In this document: positions 1-5,238 of the stretch, in pieces | Numbering within the stretch: position 1 is the stretch's first letter | How the letters are laid out: each line of letters opens with the position of its first letter | Origin: a bacterium | GTDB lineage: Bacteria; Bacillota; Clostridia; Oscillospirales; Ruminococcaceae | Length of the DNA: 5,500 nucleotides | Direction: 5' to 3' | NCBI GenBank assembly: GCA_004561545.1 | Contig: SFVK01000022.1 | Location: 1 to 5,500, forward strand | Notes under the pieces: model-generated | Seen by the model: the letters and a program-made list of their open reading frames with translations, nothing else | Told to the model about the DNA's origin: nothing | Databases searched by the model: none | Program-made: the position numbers and the translations under genes

Positions 1-174
1 CGTATCCGCCACCCTGCTGGCCAGTACCATGCCGCACCGCTTGCAGATCAGGTGATGGATTCGTTTTCCTGTGAACCCCTGCGGCGTGTAGGTCATCATA
101 GCTTCGTAGCCCTGATACCCCACCACAAATTCCTGACCGCCGCACCATGGGCACTGTTCCATTGGCAGTTTCAT
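1..174 (-). CDS. Small zinc-ribbon protein, partial (3' end outside window)
   Basis: The reading frame starts at the ATG at 174-172 and stays open to the left edge, giving 58 residues without a stop. Two cysteine pairs are visible: C8-P-W-C11 followed by Gly-Gly, and C44-K-R-C47 followed by Gly. This C-x2-C ... C-x2-C layout is that of a zinc ribbon, which in such small bacterial proteins usually serves a structural or nucleic-acid/protein-binding role. The stretch between the pairs (residues 14-43) is rich in aromatic and Thr/Gly residues and could form the beta strands of the ribbon. The start is supported by an AAGGAGGA ribosome binding site at 189-182, eight bases upstream. I do not recognise a named family; similar short hypothetical proteins occur in gut Clostridia (recalled, not searched). 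The C-terminus is missing, so a larger protein with an N-terminal ribbon cannot be excluded. Confidence 0.72.
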   Translation of the reverse strand, partial: MKLPMEQCPWCGGQEFVVGYQGYEAMMTYTPQGFTGKRIHHLICKRCGMVLASRVADT

Positions 175-181
175 TTGCCCG

Positions 182-189
182 TCCTCCTT
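182..189 (-). promoter_or_regulatory. Ribosome binding site of zinc-ribbon gene
   Basis: AAGGAGGA on the minus strand is a near-perfect Shine-Dalgarno sequence, with the GGAGG core about eight bases before the ATG at 174. It decides the start of a gene that would otherwise be too short and incomplete to call. Confidence 0.75.
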
Positions 190-205
190 CTGTTGTTCTG
201 TCTCA

Positions 206-235
206 ACCATACCAGAAGTGCGCAGCAAATGGTAT
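206..235 (-). promoter_or_regulatory. Possible extended -10 promoter overlapped by an inverted repeat
   Basis: On the minus strand TGG-TATGGT (214-206) resembles an extended -10 element (TGn followed by a 4/6 match to TATAAT) and lies about 32 bases upstream of the zinc-ribbon ATG. No good -35 box is seen at 16-18 bases. The same region holds the inverted repeat ATACCA (209-214) / TGGTAT (230-235), separated by 15 bases whose middle is the palindrome TGCGCA (219-224). The half-sites are centred about two helical turns apart, as expected for a dimeric repressor site. Both the promoter and operator roles are inferred. Confidence 0.3.
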
Positions 236-276
236 CACCAAACTGCACAAAGTATTTTCTTTCACGTTGATACCGG

Positions 277-407
277 GGACAGGTACGGGACACATCGAGG
301 ACACTTGGGACACGTAATTTCGCGTTTTGAGTCCTGTAGGACACTTGCAGGACACTTCGCCCTCTTGATTTTCAACGATGAGCCATCCTTTGTACACGAG
401 GACACGT
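277..407 (+). repeat. Seven-copy GGACACNT octamer array, about helically phased
   Basis: GGACA begins at 277, 288, 299, 308, 339, 350 and 400. Six copies read GGACACNT (N is A, T, G, T, T, G in order from 288) and the first reads GGACAGGT, so the final T is invariant in all seven. Start-to-start distances are 11, 11, 9, 31, 11 and 50 bases, close to 1, 1, 1, 3, 1 and 5 helical turns. All copies point the same way; one inverted half (GTCCT at 331-335) forms the palindrome GTCCT-gt-AGGAC with the copy at 339. The pattern resembles iterons or clustered operator sites for a DNA-binding protein. No binding protein is identified in the window. Confidence 0.6.
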
Positions 408-415
408 ATTTACAC

Positions 416-450
416 AAAAATTTTTGCGCGTTTTTTTGCGGGTAGTTTTT
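416..450. other. Run of spaced A/T tracts
   Basis: A five-A/five-T palindrome (416-425) is followed by T-tracts at 431-437 and 446-450, separated by GC-rich steps (GCGCG, GCGGG). Tract starts are about 10 and 15 bases apart, so only partly phased with the helix. Such tracts can bend DNA. They lie directly beside the octamer array, which makes a nucleoprotein site plausible, but this is inference from spacing alone. They do not follow a hairpin in the correct orientation and so are not read as a terminator. Confidence 0.35.
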
Positions 451-503
451 CGCCGTACCAGGTGTACGCGTCCTGACAGTTCATCAATTGTACCCTCACT
501 CCA

Positions 504-1199
504 TTATCCCATCCACAGGCTCCACAACGCGCTGAACGGCAGCACAAGAAGGAGCGCGGGCATCAGGTCCACCAGCGGCACCGACTTGATACGGGAGACC
601 CGGAACCCCGCCGCCATGGTGAGGATGCCGCCGCAGGCGGACAGGTCGGCAAACATGGTGGGGGTCAGCACATTGGCCAGCAGGCGGCCCGCGCCGAACA
701 CCAGCAATAGAATCGCACACTGGGGCAGCGGAATGGCGCAGACCGACAGCCCCAGCGAGGCGGCGAAAATCAGCGCGGTAAAGCCGTCCAGCACAGCCTT
801 GGACAACAGCAGGCTGGGGTCACCGGTGATGCCCTCCGTCAGGGCGCTGTACCAGCCGAAGCCGCTGCAGCAGAACAGCGCCACCGCCGTGATGTAAAAT
901 TCCATATCGATCTGGTCACTTCCCAGATGCAACACTCCCACCAGCTTTTTAAAAAAGCGGCCTGTCCATTGCTCCAGATGCAGCAGGTGCCCCACCACAA
1001 AGCCCACCAGAATGGCCAGCACCACCGCGGTCATGCCGGACGCCTTGATGATGGAATTGACGCCGATGGCAATGGCGCAGTAGCCGAACAGTCCCGGCAG
1101 ATGTTCCTTCAAAGCCGGGGGCAGGATTTTCCCCAGCGCCGTTCCCAAAAGACCGCCCACAAGCACGGCAGCACAGTTTGTCAAAACTCCGATTGGCAT
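504..1199 (-). CDS. DUF554 family (YdfK/YqgA-type) integral membrane protein
   Basis: This 231-residue protein is almost wholly hydrophobic, with about seven or eight likely membrane segments (near residues 4-24, 38-54, 57-74, 101-116, 134-153, 158-176, 186-198 and 209-229). The central stretch fits the DUF554 family: a CCSGFG turn (110-115), then GDPSLLLSKA (126-135) and LDGFTALIFAASLG (137-150). The length is normal for the family, which is described as putative transporters of unknown substrate in the cytoplasmic membrane. The ATG at 1199 is supported by AAAGGAG at 1212-1206, six bases upstream, and by an N-terminus that starts directly in the first membrane segment. The gene ends with TAA at 506-504. 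It lies downstream of the sugar-acid operon but behind a terminator, so a role in sugar-acid uptake is possible but not shown. Function is unknown; family membership is fairly secure. Confidence 0.85.
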   Translation of the reverse strand: MPIGVLTNCAAVLVGGLLGTALGKILPPALKEHLPGLFGYCAIAIGVNSIIKASGMTAVVLAILVGFVVGHLLHLEQWTGRFFKKLVGVLHLGSDQIDMEFYITAVALFCCSGFGWYSALTEGITGDPSLLLSKAVLDGFTALIFAASLGLSVCAIPLPQCAILLLVFGAGRLLANVLTPTMFADLSACGGILTMAAGFRVSRIKSVPLVDLMPALLLVLPFSALWSLWMG

Positions 1200-1205
1200 T
1201 GGTTT

Positions 1206-1212
1206 CTCCTTT
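1206..1212 (-). promoter_or_regulatory. Ribosome binding site abutting the terminator T-tract
   Basis: AAAGGAG on the minus strand lies six bases before the DUF554 ATG. It starts one base after the T-run of the upstream terminator (1219-1214), which leaves no room for a promoter between terminator and gene. Confidence 0.7.
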
Positions 1213-1213
1213 C

Positions 1214-1262
1214 AAAAAACAGCGCCCTTCCAGACGCCTTGCAGGCAGTTCTCGAAGGGCGC
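1214..1262 (-). terminator. Intrinsic terminator of the sugar-acid operon
   Basis: Read on the minus strand, a perfect nine-base stem (GCGCCCTTC at 1262-1254 pairing with GAAGGGCGC at 1230-1222) closes a 23-base loop that can itself form a small GCCT/AGGC hairpin (1247-1237). The stem is followed by TG and six Ts (1219-1214). It begins 15 bases after the glycerate kinase stop codon. Stem strength, T-run and position fit a rho-independent terminator. Because the next gene's ribosome binding site follows at once, it could also work as an attenuator. Confidence 0.85.
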
Positions 1263-1277
1263 ATTTTCCATATTCGT

Positions 1278-2510
1278 TCAGGTGCGCAGCAGCGCCACCG
1301 CCACATCGTTCACGTTGGTGCCGGTGGGGCCGGTGACCAGCAGCCCGTCCACCGCTTTCAGGGCGTGGTAGGCATCGTTTTGTTTCAGCACCTCGAACAC
1401 ATCCAGCCCGGCGGCCTGTAGGGCGGCGTTGGTGTCGCCGTCCACATAGCCGCCCGCCGCGTCGGTAGGGCCGTCGGTGCCGTCGCTGCCCACGCTGAAC
1501 ACCGCCGCGTTCAGCCCGGCAATGCCCGGCGCGGCGGCAAGGGCCAGTTCCTGATTGCGGCCGCCCAGCCCCTTGCCGGTGAGATGCACCACCGTTTCAC
1601 CACCCGCGAGGAACGCCAACCGGCGGCCGTCCCCGGCATGGGTGCGCAGCACGCTGGCCAGAAAGCTGCCGGCCTCCCTCGCCTCGCAGCAAAGCTGGTC
1701 GGTGAGCAGCATCGGCTCATAGCCCAGCGCACGGCACTGCACCGCCGCTGCGGCGCACAGTTCCCGCACGCTGCCGGTGATGCGGGTGGTCACGTTGTCC
1801 AGTGTTTTGGGGGTCTCCACCGTCAGCAGGCGGCGGGCCTCGTCGGACAGCTTCAGGCCGTATTTTTCCGCGATGGCCAGCGCCTGACGGCAGGTGGAGG
1901 CGTCGGGGCAGGCAGGCCCGGAGGCGATCATATCCAGCGGATCGCCCAGAATGTCGCTGAGCACCACCGCGAACACTTTTGCCGGGGCGCAGGCCTGGGC
2001 GAACCGTCCGCCCTTGACCCGTGACAGCCGCTTGCGGATGGTGTTCATCTCCACGATGTCGGCGCCGCAGGCCAGCAGCTGGCGGGTGATGTCCTGCAAT
2101 TCCTCGCCGGACACAAAGGGCTGCTCGAACAGGGAACTGCCGCCGCCGGAGAGCAGAAACAGCACGGTATCGTCGGCGGTCAGCCCCTGCACCAGCTCCA
2201 GCGCGCGGGCGGTGGCGAAAAAGCTGCCGTTGTCCGGCACCGGGTGTCCCGCCTCGTAACAGTCCACGCCGGGGATGGCGCCTTTCACATGGTCGTATTT
2301 CGTCACCACCACGCCGCCGTCCACCTGTCCCAGTGTGTCCACGGCGGCCTTTGCCATCTGCCACGCGGCCTTGCCCGCCGCCACCAGCAGCGTGCGGCCG
2401 GGGCCGGGGCGGAACTCCGCCAGGGCGCGGCGGATGGCCTCGTCAGGCAGCACCGCCTGAATGCTGGCGCGGACGATGGCGTCCGCGTCATGGCGCAGCG
2501 TTAGATTCAT
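1278..2510 (-). CDS. Glycerate 2-kinase, MOFRL family (class II)
   Basis: The 410-residue protein has the two-domain layout of class II glycerate kinases: an N-terminal DUF4147 domain (about 5-240) and a C-terminal MOFRL domain (about 298-405). It would phosphorylate D-glycerate with ATP to 2-phosphoglycerate in the cytoplasm. Visible family motifs are AAGKAAWQMA (44-53), EAGHPVPD (86-93), LLSGGGSSL (119-127), MNTIRKRLSRVKGGRFA (155-171), LSDILGDPLDMIASGPA (184-200), AGGETVV (302-308), GLGGRNQELALA (314-325), SVGSDGTDGPTDAAGG (339-354) and VTGPTGTNVND (392-402). K47 and R318 (in GGRNQ) are candidate catalytic residues by recalled comparison with the Thermotoga enzyme. The length is usual for the family. 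The ATG at 2510 follows an AGGAGG site (2523-2518) that overlaps the stop of the upstream dehydratase gene, with a 12-base gap, so translation is probably coupled. It is the last gene of the operon and supplies the final step from tartronate semialdehyde/glycerate to glycolysis. The family is unrelated to E. coli GarK in sequence, so I give no symbol. Confidence 0.93.
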   Translation of the reverse strand: MNLTLRHDADAIVRASIQAVLPDEAIRRALAEFRPGPGRTLLVAAGKAAWQMAKAAVDTLGQVDGGVVVTKYDHVKGAIPGVDCYEAGHPVPDNGSFFATARALELVQGLTADDTVLFLLSGGGSSLFEQPFVSGEELQDITRQLLACGADIVEMNTIRKRLSRVKGGRFAQACAPAKVFAVVLSDILGDPLDMIASGPACPDASTCRQALAIAEKYGLKLSDEARRLLTVETPKTLDNVTTRITGSVRELCAAAAVQCRALGYEPMLLTDQLCCEAREAGSFLASVLRTHAGDGRRLAFLAGGETVVHLTGKGLGGRNQELALAAAPGIAGLNAAVFSVGSDGTDGPTDAAGGYVDGDTNAALQAAGLDVFEVLKQNDAYHALKAVDGLLVTGPTGTNVNDVAVALLRT

Positions 2511-2517
2511 ACAAATT

Positions 2518-2525
2518 CCTCCTCA
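2518..2525 (-). promoter_or_regulatory. Shine-Dalgarno overlapping the upstream stop codon
   Basis: TGAGGAGG combines the stop codon of the second dehydratase gene (TGA, 2525-2523) with the ribosome binding site of the glycerate kinase, seven bases before its ATG. This arrangement favours translational coupling and fixes the kinase start. Confidence 0.75.
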
Positions 2526-3869
2526 GCGCACCAGACAGGGGCGCTTGTGGTCGTACTTCCAGCCGGGGATGAGATACTGCATCGCCATGGCGTCGTCCCG
2601 GTCGTGGCTGGGCAGCTTGTTGTACAGGGCGTTGGCGGCCATGACCTTGTCCATGTCCAGCGTCACGCCAAGGCCCGGCGCGGCGGGCACCTGCAATTTG
2701 CCGCCGATAATTTGCGGGGTGTCCTTGAGAAGATTCTGGCCGTCCTGCCAGATCCAATGGGTGTCCAGCGGGGCGGGTTCCCCCACCGCCGCCGCGCCCA
2801 CCTGTGCAAAGGCGGCGAGGGTGATGTCAAAGTGGTTGTTGGAATGAACGCCCCAGCTCAGGCCCCAGCTGTGGAGCAGCTGGCTCATGCGGATGGCACC
2901 GTCAAAGCCCCAGAAATGGGGGTCCGCCAGAATGATGTCGCAGGCATTGAGGCTGACGGTGTGGTAGAACTGCCGCCAGTCGGTGGCGATCATGTTGGTG
3001 GCCACCTGAAACTGGGTGGCGTTTTTGAACTCCCGCATGATCTCCCGGCTGGAATACCCCGCCTCGGGGCCGCAGGGGTCCTCCACATAGGTCAGGACGT
3101 TATGCATATTTTTGCACAAACGGATGGCTTCGTCAAGGCTCCACGCGCCGTTGGGGTCAATGTTGATGCGGGCTTCGGGGAAGGCCTGTTTGAGGGCGCG
3201 GCAGGTTTCCATCTCGGTGTCGCCGTCCAGCACGCCGCCCTTGAGCTTGAAGTTGGCAAAGCCGTACTTTTCCCGCAGGGCCTGCGCCTCCTCCACCACG
3301 CGGGCGGGGGTGAGGATTTCCTCCCGGCGCAGGCGGAACCAGGGGTCGGTGCTGGCGCTCTCGTCCAGATACTGCATGGCGGAGGCGGGGGTCTTGTTCT
3401 TATCGGACACATAGAACAGATACCCCAGCATTTCCACCTCGGTGCGCTGCTGGCCCTCGCCCAAAAGCTGGCACATGGGCACGCCCAGATGCTGGCCCAG
3501 CAGGTCCAGCATGGCGCACTCGATGGCCCACTCGCTTTTCACGACAAATTTCAGCTTGGCGATGTCCAGCGTCTGGATGCCCGCGCCGTCGTCCCCGGCG
3601 GCGGGGCTGGCCAGCCTGTGGATGGTCTGCAAAATCTGCCGGTAGCAGGCCACCGGCTGGCCCTCCACCAGCGGCCGCACCGCGTTGAGGCAGTCGCAGG
3701 TGTAGTCGCCGCCATGAATTTCCCCGATACCGGTGTGCCCGGCGCTGTCGGTGAGGATGACCAGATTGCGGGTGAAGCAGGGCGCGTGCGCCCCGGACAG
3801 GGTCATGAGCATGCTGTCATACCCGGCCACCGGGATGACCTGCATGGTTTGGATGATGGGAGAATCCAT
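2523..3869 (-). CDS. Glucarate dehydratase-related protein, GudX-like paralogue
   Basis: This 448-residue enolase-superfamily protein has an N-terminal capping domain (about 1-140) and a TIM-barrel domain (about 150-415). By alignment to the recalled E. coli GudD numbering, every active-site residue is present: H28, T100 and Y150 for substrate; the K-x-K pair K208/K210, with K210 as one base; Mg ligands D238, E269 and N292; the D316/H342 dyad; then H371 and R424. It should therefore be able to abstract the proton next to a carboxylate and lose water, as in D-glucarate to 5-keto-4-deoxyglucarate. Several stretches look more like E. coli GudX than GudD: LCK....VLTY (251-261), LNA.DI (307-312), VGAAA.G.P (357-365) and the KLP run near 418-420. 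Residues 52-60, 85-115 and 160-185 differ most from the adjacent paralogue. The ATG at 3869 follows AGAGGAGA (3882-3875), with a 12-base gap from the upstream stop. It may be a partner subunit of, or have different substrate preference from, its neighbour. The family is certain; the exact substrate is not. Confidence 0.88.
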   Translation of the reverse strand: MDSPIIQTMQVIPVAGYDSMLMTLSGAHAPCFTRNLVILTDSAGHTGIGEIHGGDYTCDCLNAVRPLVEGQPVACYRQILQTIHRLASPAAGDDGAGIQTLDIAKLKFVVKSEWAIECAMLDLLGQHLGVPMCQLLGEGQQRTEVEMLGYLFYVSDKNKTPASAMQYLDESASTDPWFRLRREEILTPARVVEEAQALREKYGFANFKLKGGVLDGDTEMETCRALKQAFPEARINIDPNGAWSLDEAIRLCKNMHNVLTYVEDPCGPEAGYSSREIMREFKNATQFQVATNMIATDWRQFYHTVSLNACDIILADPHFWGFDGAIRMSQLLHSWGLSWGVHSNNHFDITLAAFAQVGAAAVGEPAPLDTHWIWQDGQNLLKDTPQIIGGKLQVPAAPGLGVTLDMDKVMAANALYNKLPSHDRDDAMAMQYLIPGWKYDHKRPCLVR

Positions 3870-3874
3870 GGCGG

Positions 3875-3884
3875 TCTCCTCTCA
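3875..3884 (-). promoter_or_regulatory. Stop/Shine-Dalgarno junction between the two dehydratases
   Basis: TGAGAGGAGA carries the stop codon of the first dehydratase gene (3884-3882) and directly after it the ribosome binding site of the second, whose GGAG core is six bases before the ATG at 3869. The two genes are in the same frame, separated by the TGA and four sense codons. Confidence 0.7.
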
Positions 3885-5222
3885 GCGCACCAGACAGGGC
3901 TTTTTGTTGTCAAAAACCCAGCCGGGGATGAGGTACTGCATCCCCACCGCGTCATTGCGGGCGCCCTTGCCGTAGCATTTGTCCATGTACAGCTGGTGGG
4001 CCTTCAGCACCTGTTCCCGGTCCACCTCGATGCCAAGGCCCGGCTTGGCGGGCAGGTCGATGCAGCCGCCCACGATCTGCATGGGTTCCTTGGTGAGCCG
4101 TTCACGGCCCTCCTGCCAGATCCAGTGGGTGTCGATGCCGTTCATTTTGCCGGGGATGGCGGCGGCGCACTGCACCACCATGGCAAGGGAAATGTCAAAG
4201 TGGTTGTTGGAGTGGCAGCCCCACATCAGGCCGAAGTCATTGCACAGCTGGCCCACCCGGACAGAGCCTTCCATGGTCCAGAAATGGGGGTCCGCCAGAG
4301 GAATGTCCACGCTTTGCAGGGTCAGGGCGTGGCACATCTGCCGCCAGTCGGTGTTGATCATGTTGGTGGCGGTGGGCATCATGGCGGCCTTGCGGAACTC
4401 CGCCATCACCTCGCGGCCGGAGAAGCCCTTCTCGGCGCCGCAGGGGTCCTCCACGTAGGCAAGCACTTTTTTCAGGTCGGGGGCCACCTCCAGCGCCTCC
4501 TCCAGACTCCAGCAGCCGTTGGGGTCCAGGTCCACGCGGGCGTTGGGGAAGGCCTCCTTGATGGCGGTGACTGCCTTGACCTCCTCCTTGGGAGCCAGCA
4601 CGCCGCCCTTGAGCTTGAAGTCCTCAAAGCCGTACTTTTCGTGGGTGGCCTTGGCCAGCGCCACGATGGCCTCCGGGGTCAGCGCCTCCTCGTGGCGCAT
4701 ACGGTACCAGTCGCAGTCGGCATCCGGCTCCGCCTCGTACTCCAGATCGGTCTTGTTGCGGTCGCCCACATAGAACAGGTAGGAGAGGAACCGCACCCGC
4801 TCCCGCTGGACGCCGTCCCCCATCAGGGCGGCGGCAGGAACGTCCAGCAGCTTGCCCATCAGGTCCAGCAGCGGGGCCTCGATGGCGGTGACCACATGCA
4901 CGCCGGTGCGCAGGTCAAAGGTCTGCAAACCGCGCTCGTCGTCCTTGATGTTGGCGCTCAGCCAGGCGCGGACTTTATTCAGCGTGGCCTTGTAGTCCAC
5001 CACGCGGGTACCCAGCACCAGATGCTCCACATCCTTGAGGGCTTTGGTGATTTTCTCGCCGCCGGGCACCTCGCCCACGCCCTCGGTGCCCTCGGAATCC
5101 GTCAGGATGACGATGTTGCGGGTGAAGTAGGGCGCGTGCGCGCCGGACAGGTTCAGCTCCATGCAGTCGTGACCGGCCACCGGGAACACTTCCATTTTAG
5201 TGATAACAGGAGAGTTTTTCAT
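3882..5222 (-). CDS. gudD: Glucarate dehydratase, enolase superfamily
   Basis: The 446-residue protein matches the usual GudD length and is co-linear with the recalled E. coli enzyme. It catalyses the Mg-dependent dehydration of D-glucarate (in E. coli also L-idarate) to 5-keto-4-deoxyglucarate in the cytoplasm. Active-site residues are all visible: H29 in SGAHAP, T101 in LQTFDLRT, Y148, the K203-L-K205 pair, D233 and N235 in DPNG, E264 in EDPCGAE, N287 in ATNM, D311 in LADPHFW, H337-S338-N339 in CHSNNHFDI, H366 in DTHWIWQ, and R422. The barrel, notably LQSVDIPLADPHFW (302-315) and GFSGREVMAEFRKA (266-279), keeps the canonical sequence better than the downstream paralogue. The start at 5222 follows AGGAGG (5236-5231) with eight bases of spacing. 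The gene lies 13 bases downstream of the DapA-family gene and 12 bases upstream of the second dehydratase. Galactarate dehydratase (GarD) is excluded because it is a different fold and has none of these motifs. Confidence 0.93.
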   Translation of the reverse strand: MKNSPVITKMEVFPVAGHDCMELNLSGAHAPYFTRNIVILTDSEGTEGVGEVPGGEKITKALKDVEHLVLGTRVVDYKATLNKVRAWLSANIKDDERGLQTFDLRTGVHVVTAIEAPLLDLMGKLLDVPAAALMGDGVQRERVRFLSYLFYVGDRNKTDLEYEAEPDADCDWYRMRHEEALTPEAIVALAKATHEKYGFEDFKLKGGVLAPKEEVKAVTAIKEAFPNARVDLDPNGCWSLEEALEVAPDLKKVLAYVEDPCGAEKGFSGREVMAEFRKAAMMPTATNMINTDWRQMCHALTLQSVDIPLADPHFWTMEGSVRVGQLCNDFGLMWGCHSNNHFDISLAMVVQCAAAIPGKMNGIDTHWIWQEGRERLTKEPMQIVGGCIDLPAKPGLGIEVDREQVLKAHQLYMDKCYGKGARNDAVGMQYLIPGWVFDNKKPCLVR

Positions 5223-5230
5223 CTTCGTTT

Positions 5231-5238
5231 CCTCCTCA
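5231..5238 (-). promoter_or_regulatory. Shine-Dalgarno overlapping stop of DapA-family gene
   Basis: TGAGGAGG joins the stop codon of the upstream gene (5238-5236) to the ribosome binding site of the glucarate dehydratase gene. It confirms that the two are in one operon and sets the start at 5222. Confidence 0.75.

Larger units (their letters stand above)
175..503. other. Non-coding region, AT-richer than its flanks
   Basis: This 329-base stretch lies between the stop of the DUF554 gene and the start of the zinc-ribbon gene. It visibly has more A and T than the neighbouring genes. From right to left it holds a 15-base imperfect palindrome (454-468), a set of T-tracts (416-450), seven GGACA-type repeats (277-407), and an inverted repeat overlapping a weak promoter (206-235). 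The short open frames that cross it have no ribosome binding site and no family resemblance. I see no tRNA, no canonical riboswitch and no convincing intrinsic terminator for the DUF554 gene. Confidence 0.6.

Noticed and set aside
203..397. A 64-codon minus-strand frame across the octamer array
   Set aside because: It has no ribosome binding site, its composition follows the repeats, and it overlaps the candidate promoter of the zinc-ribbon gene.
277..407. CRISPR array
   Set aside because: The repeat unit is only eight bases and the intervals are too short and irregular for spacers.
416..468. Intrinsic terminator for the DUF554 gene
   Set aside because: On the minus strand the palindrome is followed by GCGAAAAAC rather than a T-run, so the parts are in the wrong order; the stem is only five bases.
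424..897. A 157-codon plus-strand frame opposite the DUF554 gene
   Set aside because: It is antisense to a clear membrane-protein gene and has no recognisable domain or ribosome binding site.
1584..2024. Plus-strand open frames within the glycerate kinase gene
   Set aside because: They are shadows of a well-supported gene; the translations resemble no family.
2523..3899. Direct repeat formed by the 18-base match TCAGCGCACCAGACAGGG at the 3' ends of both dehydratase genes
   Set aside because: It encodes the shared C-terminal PCLVR tail and stop, so it is explained by paralogy rather than by a mobile element or attachment site.
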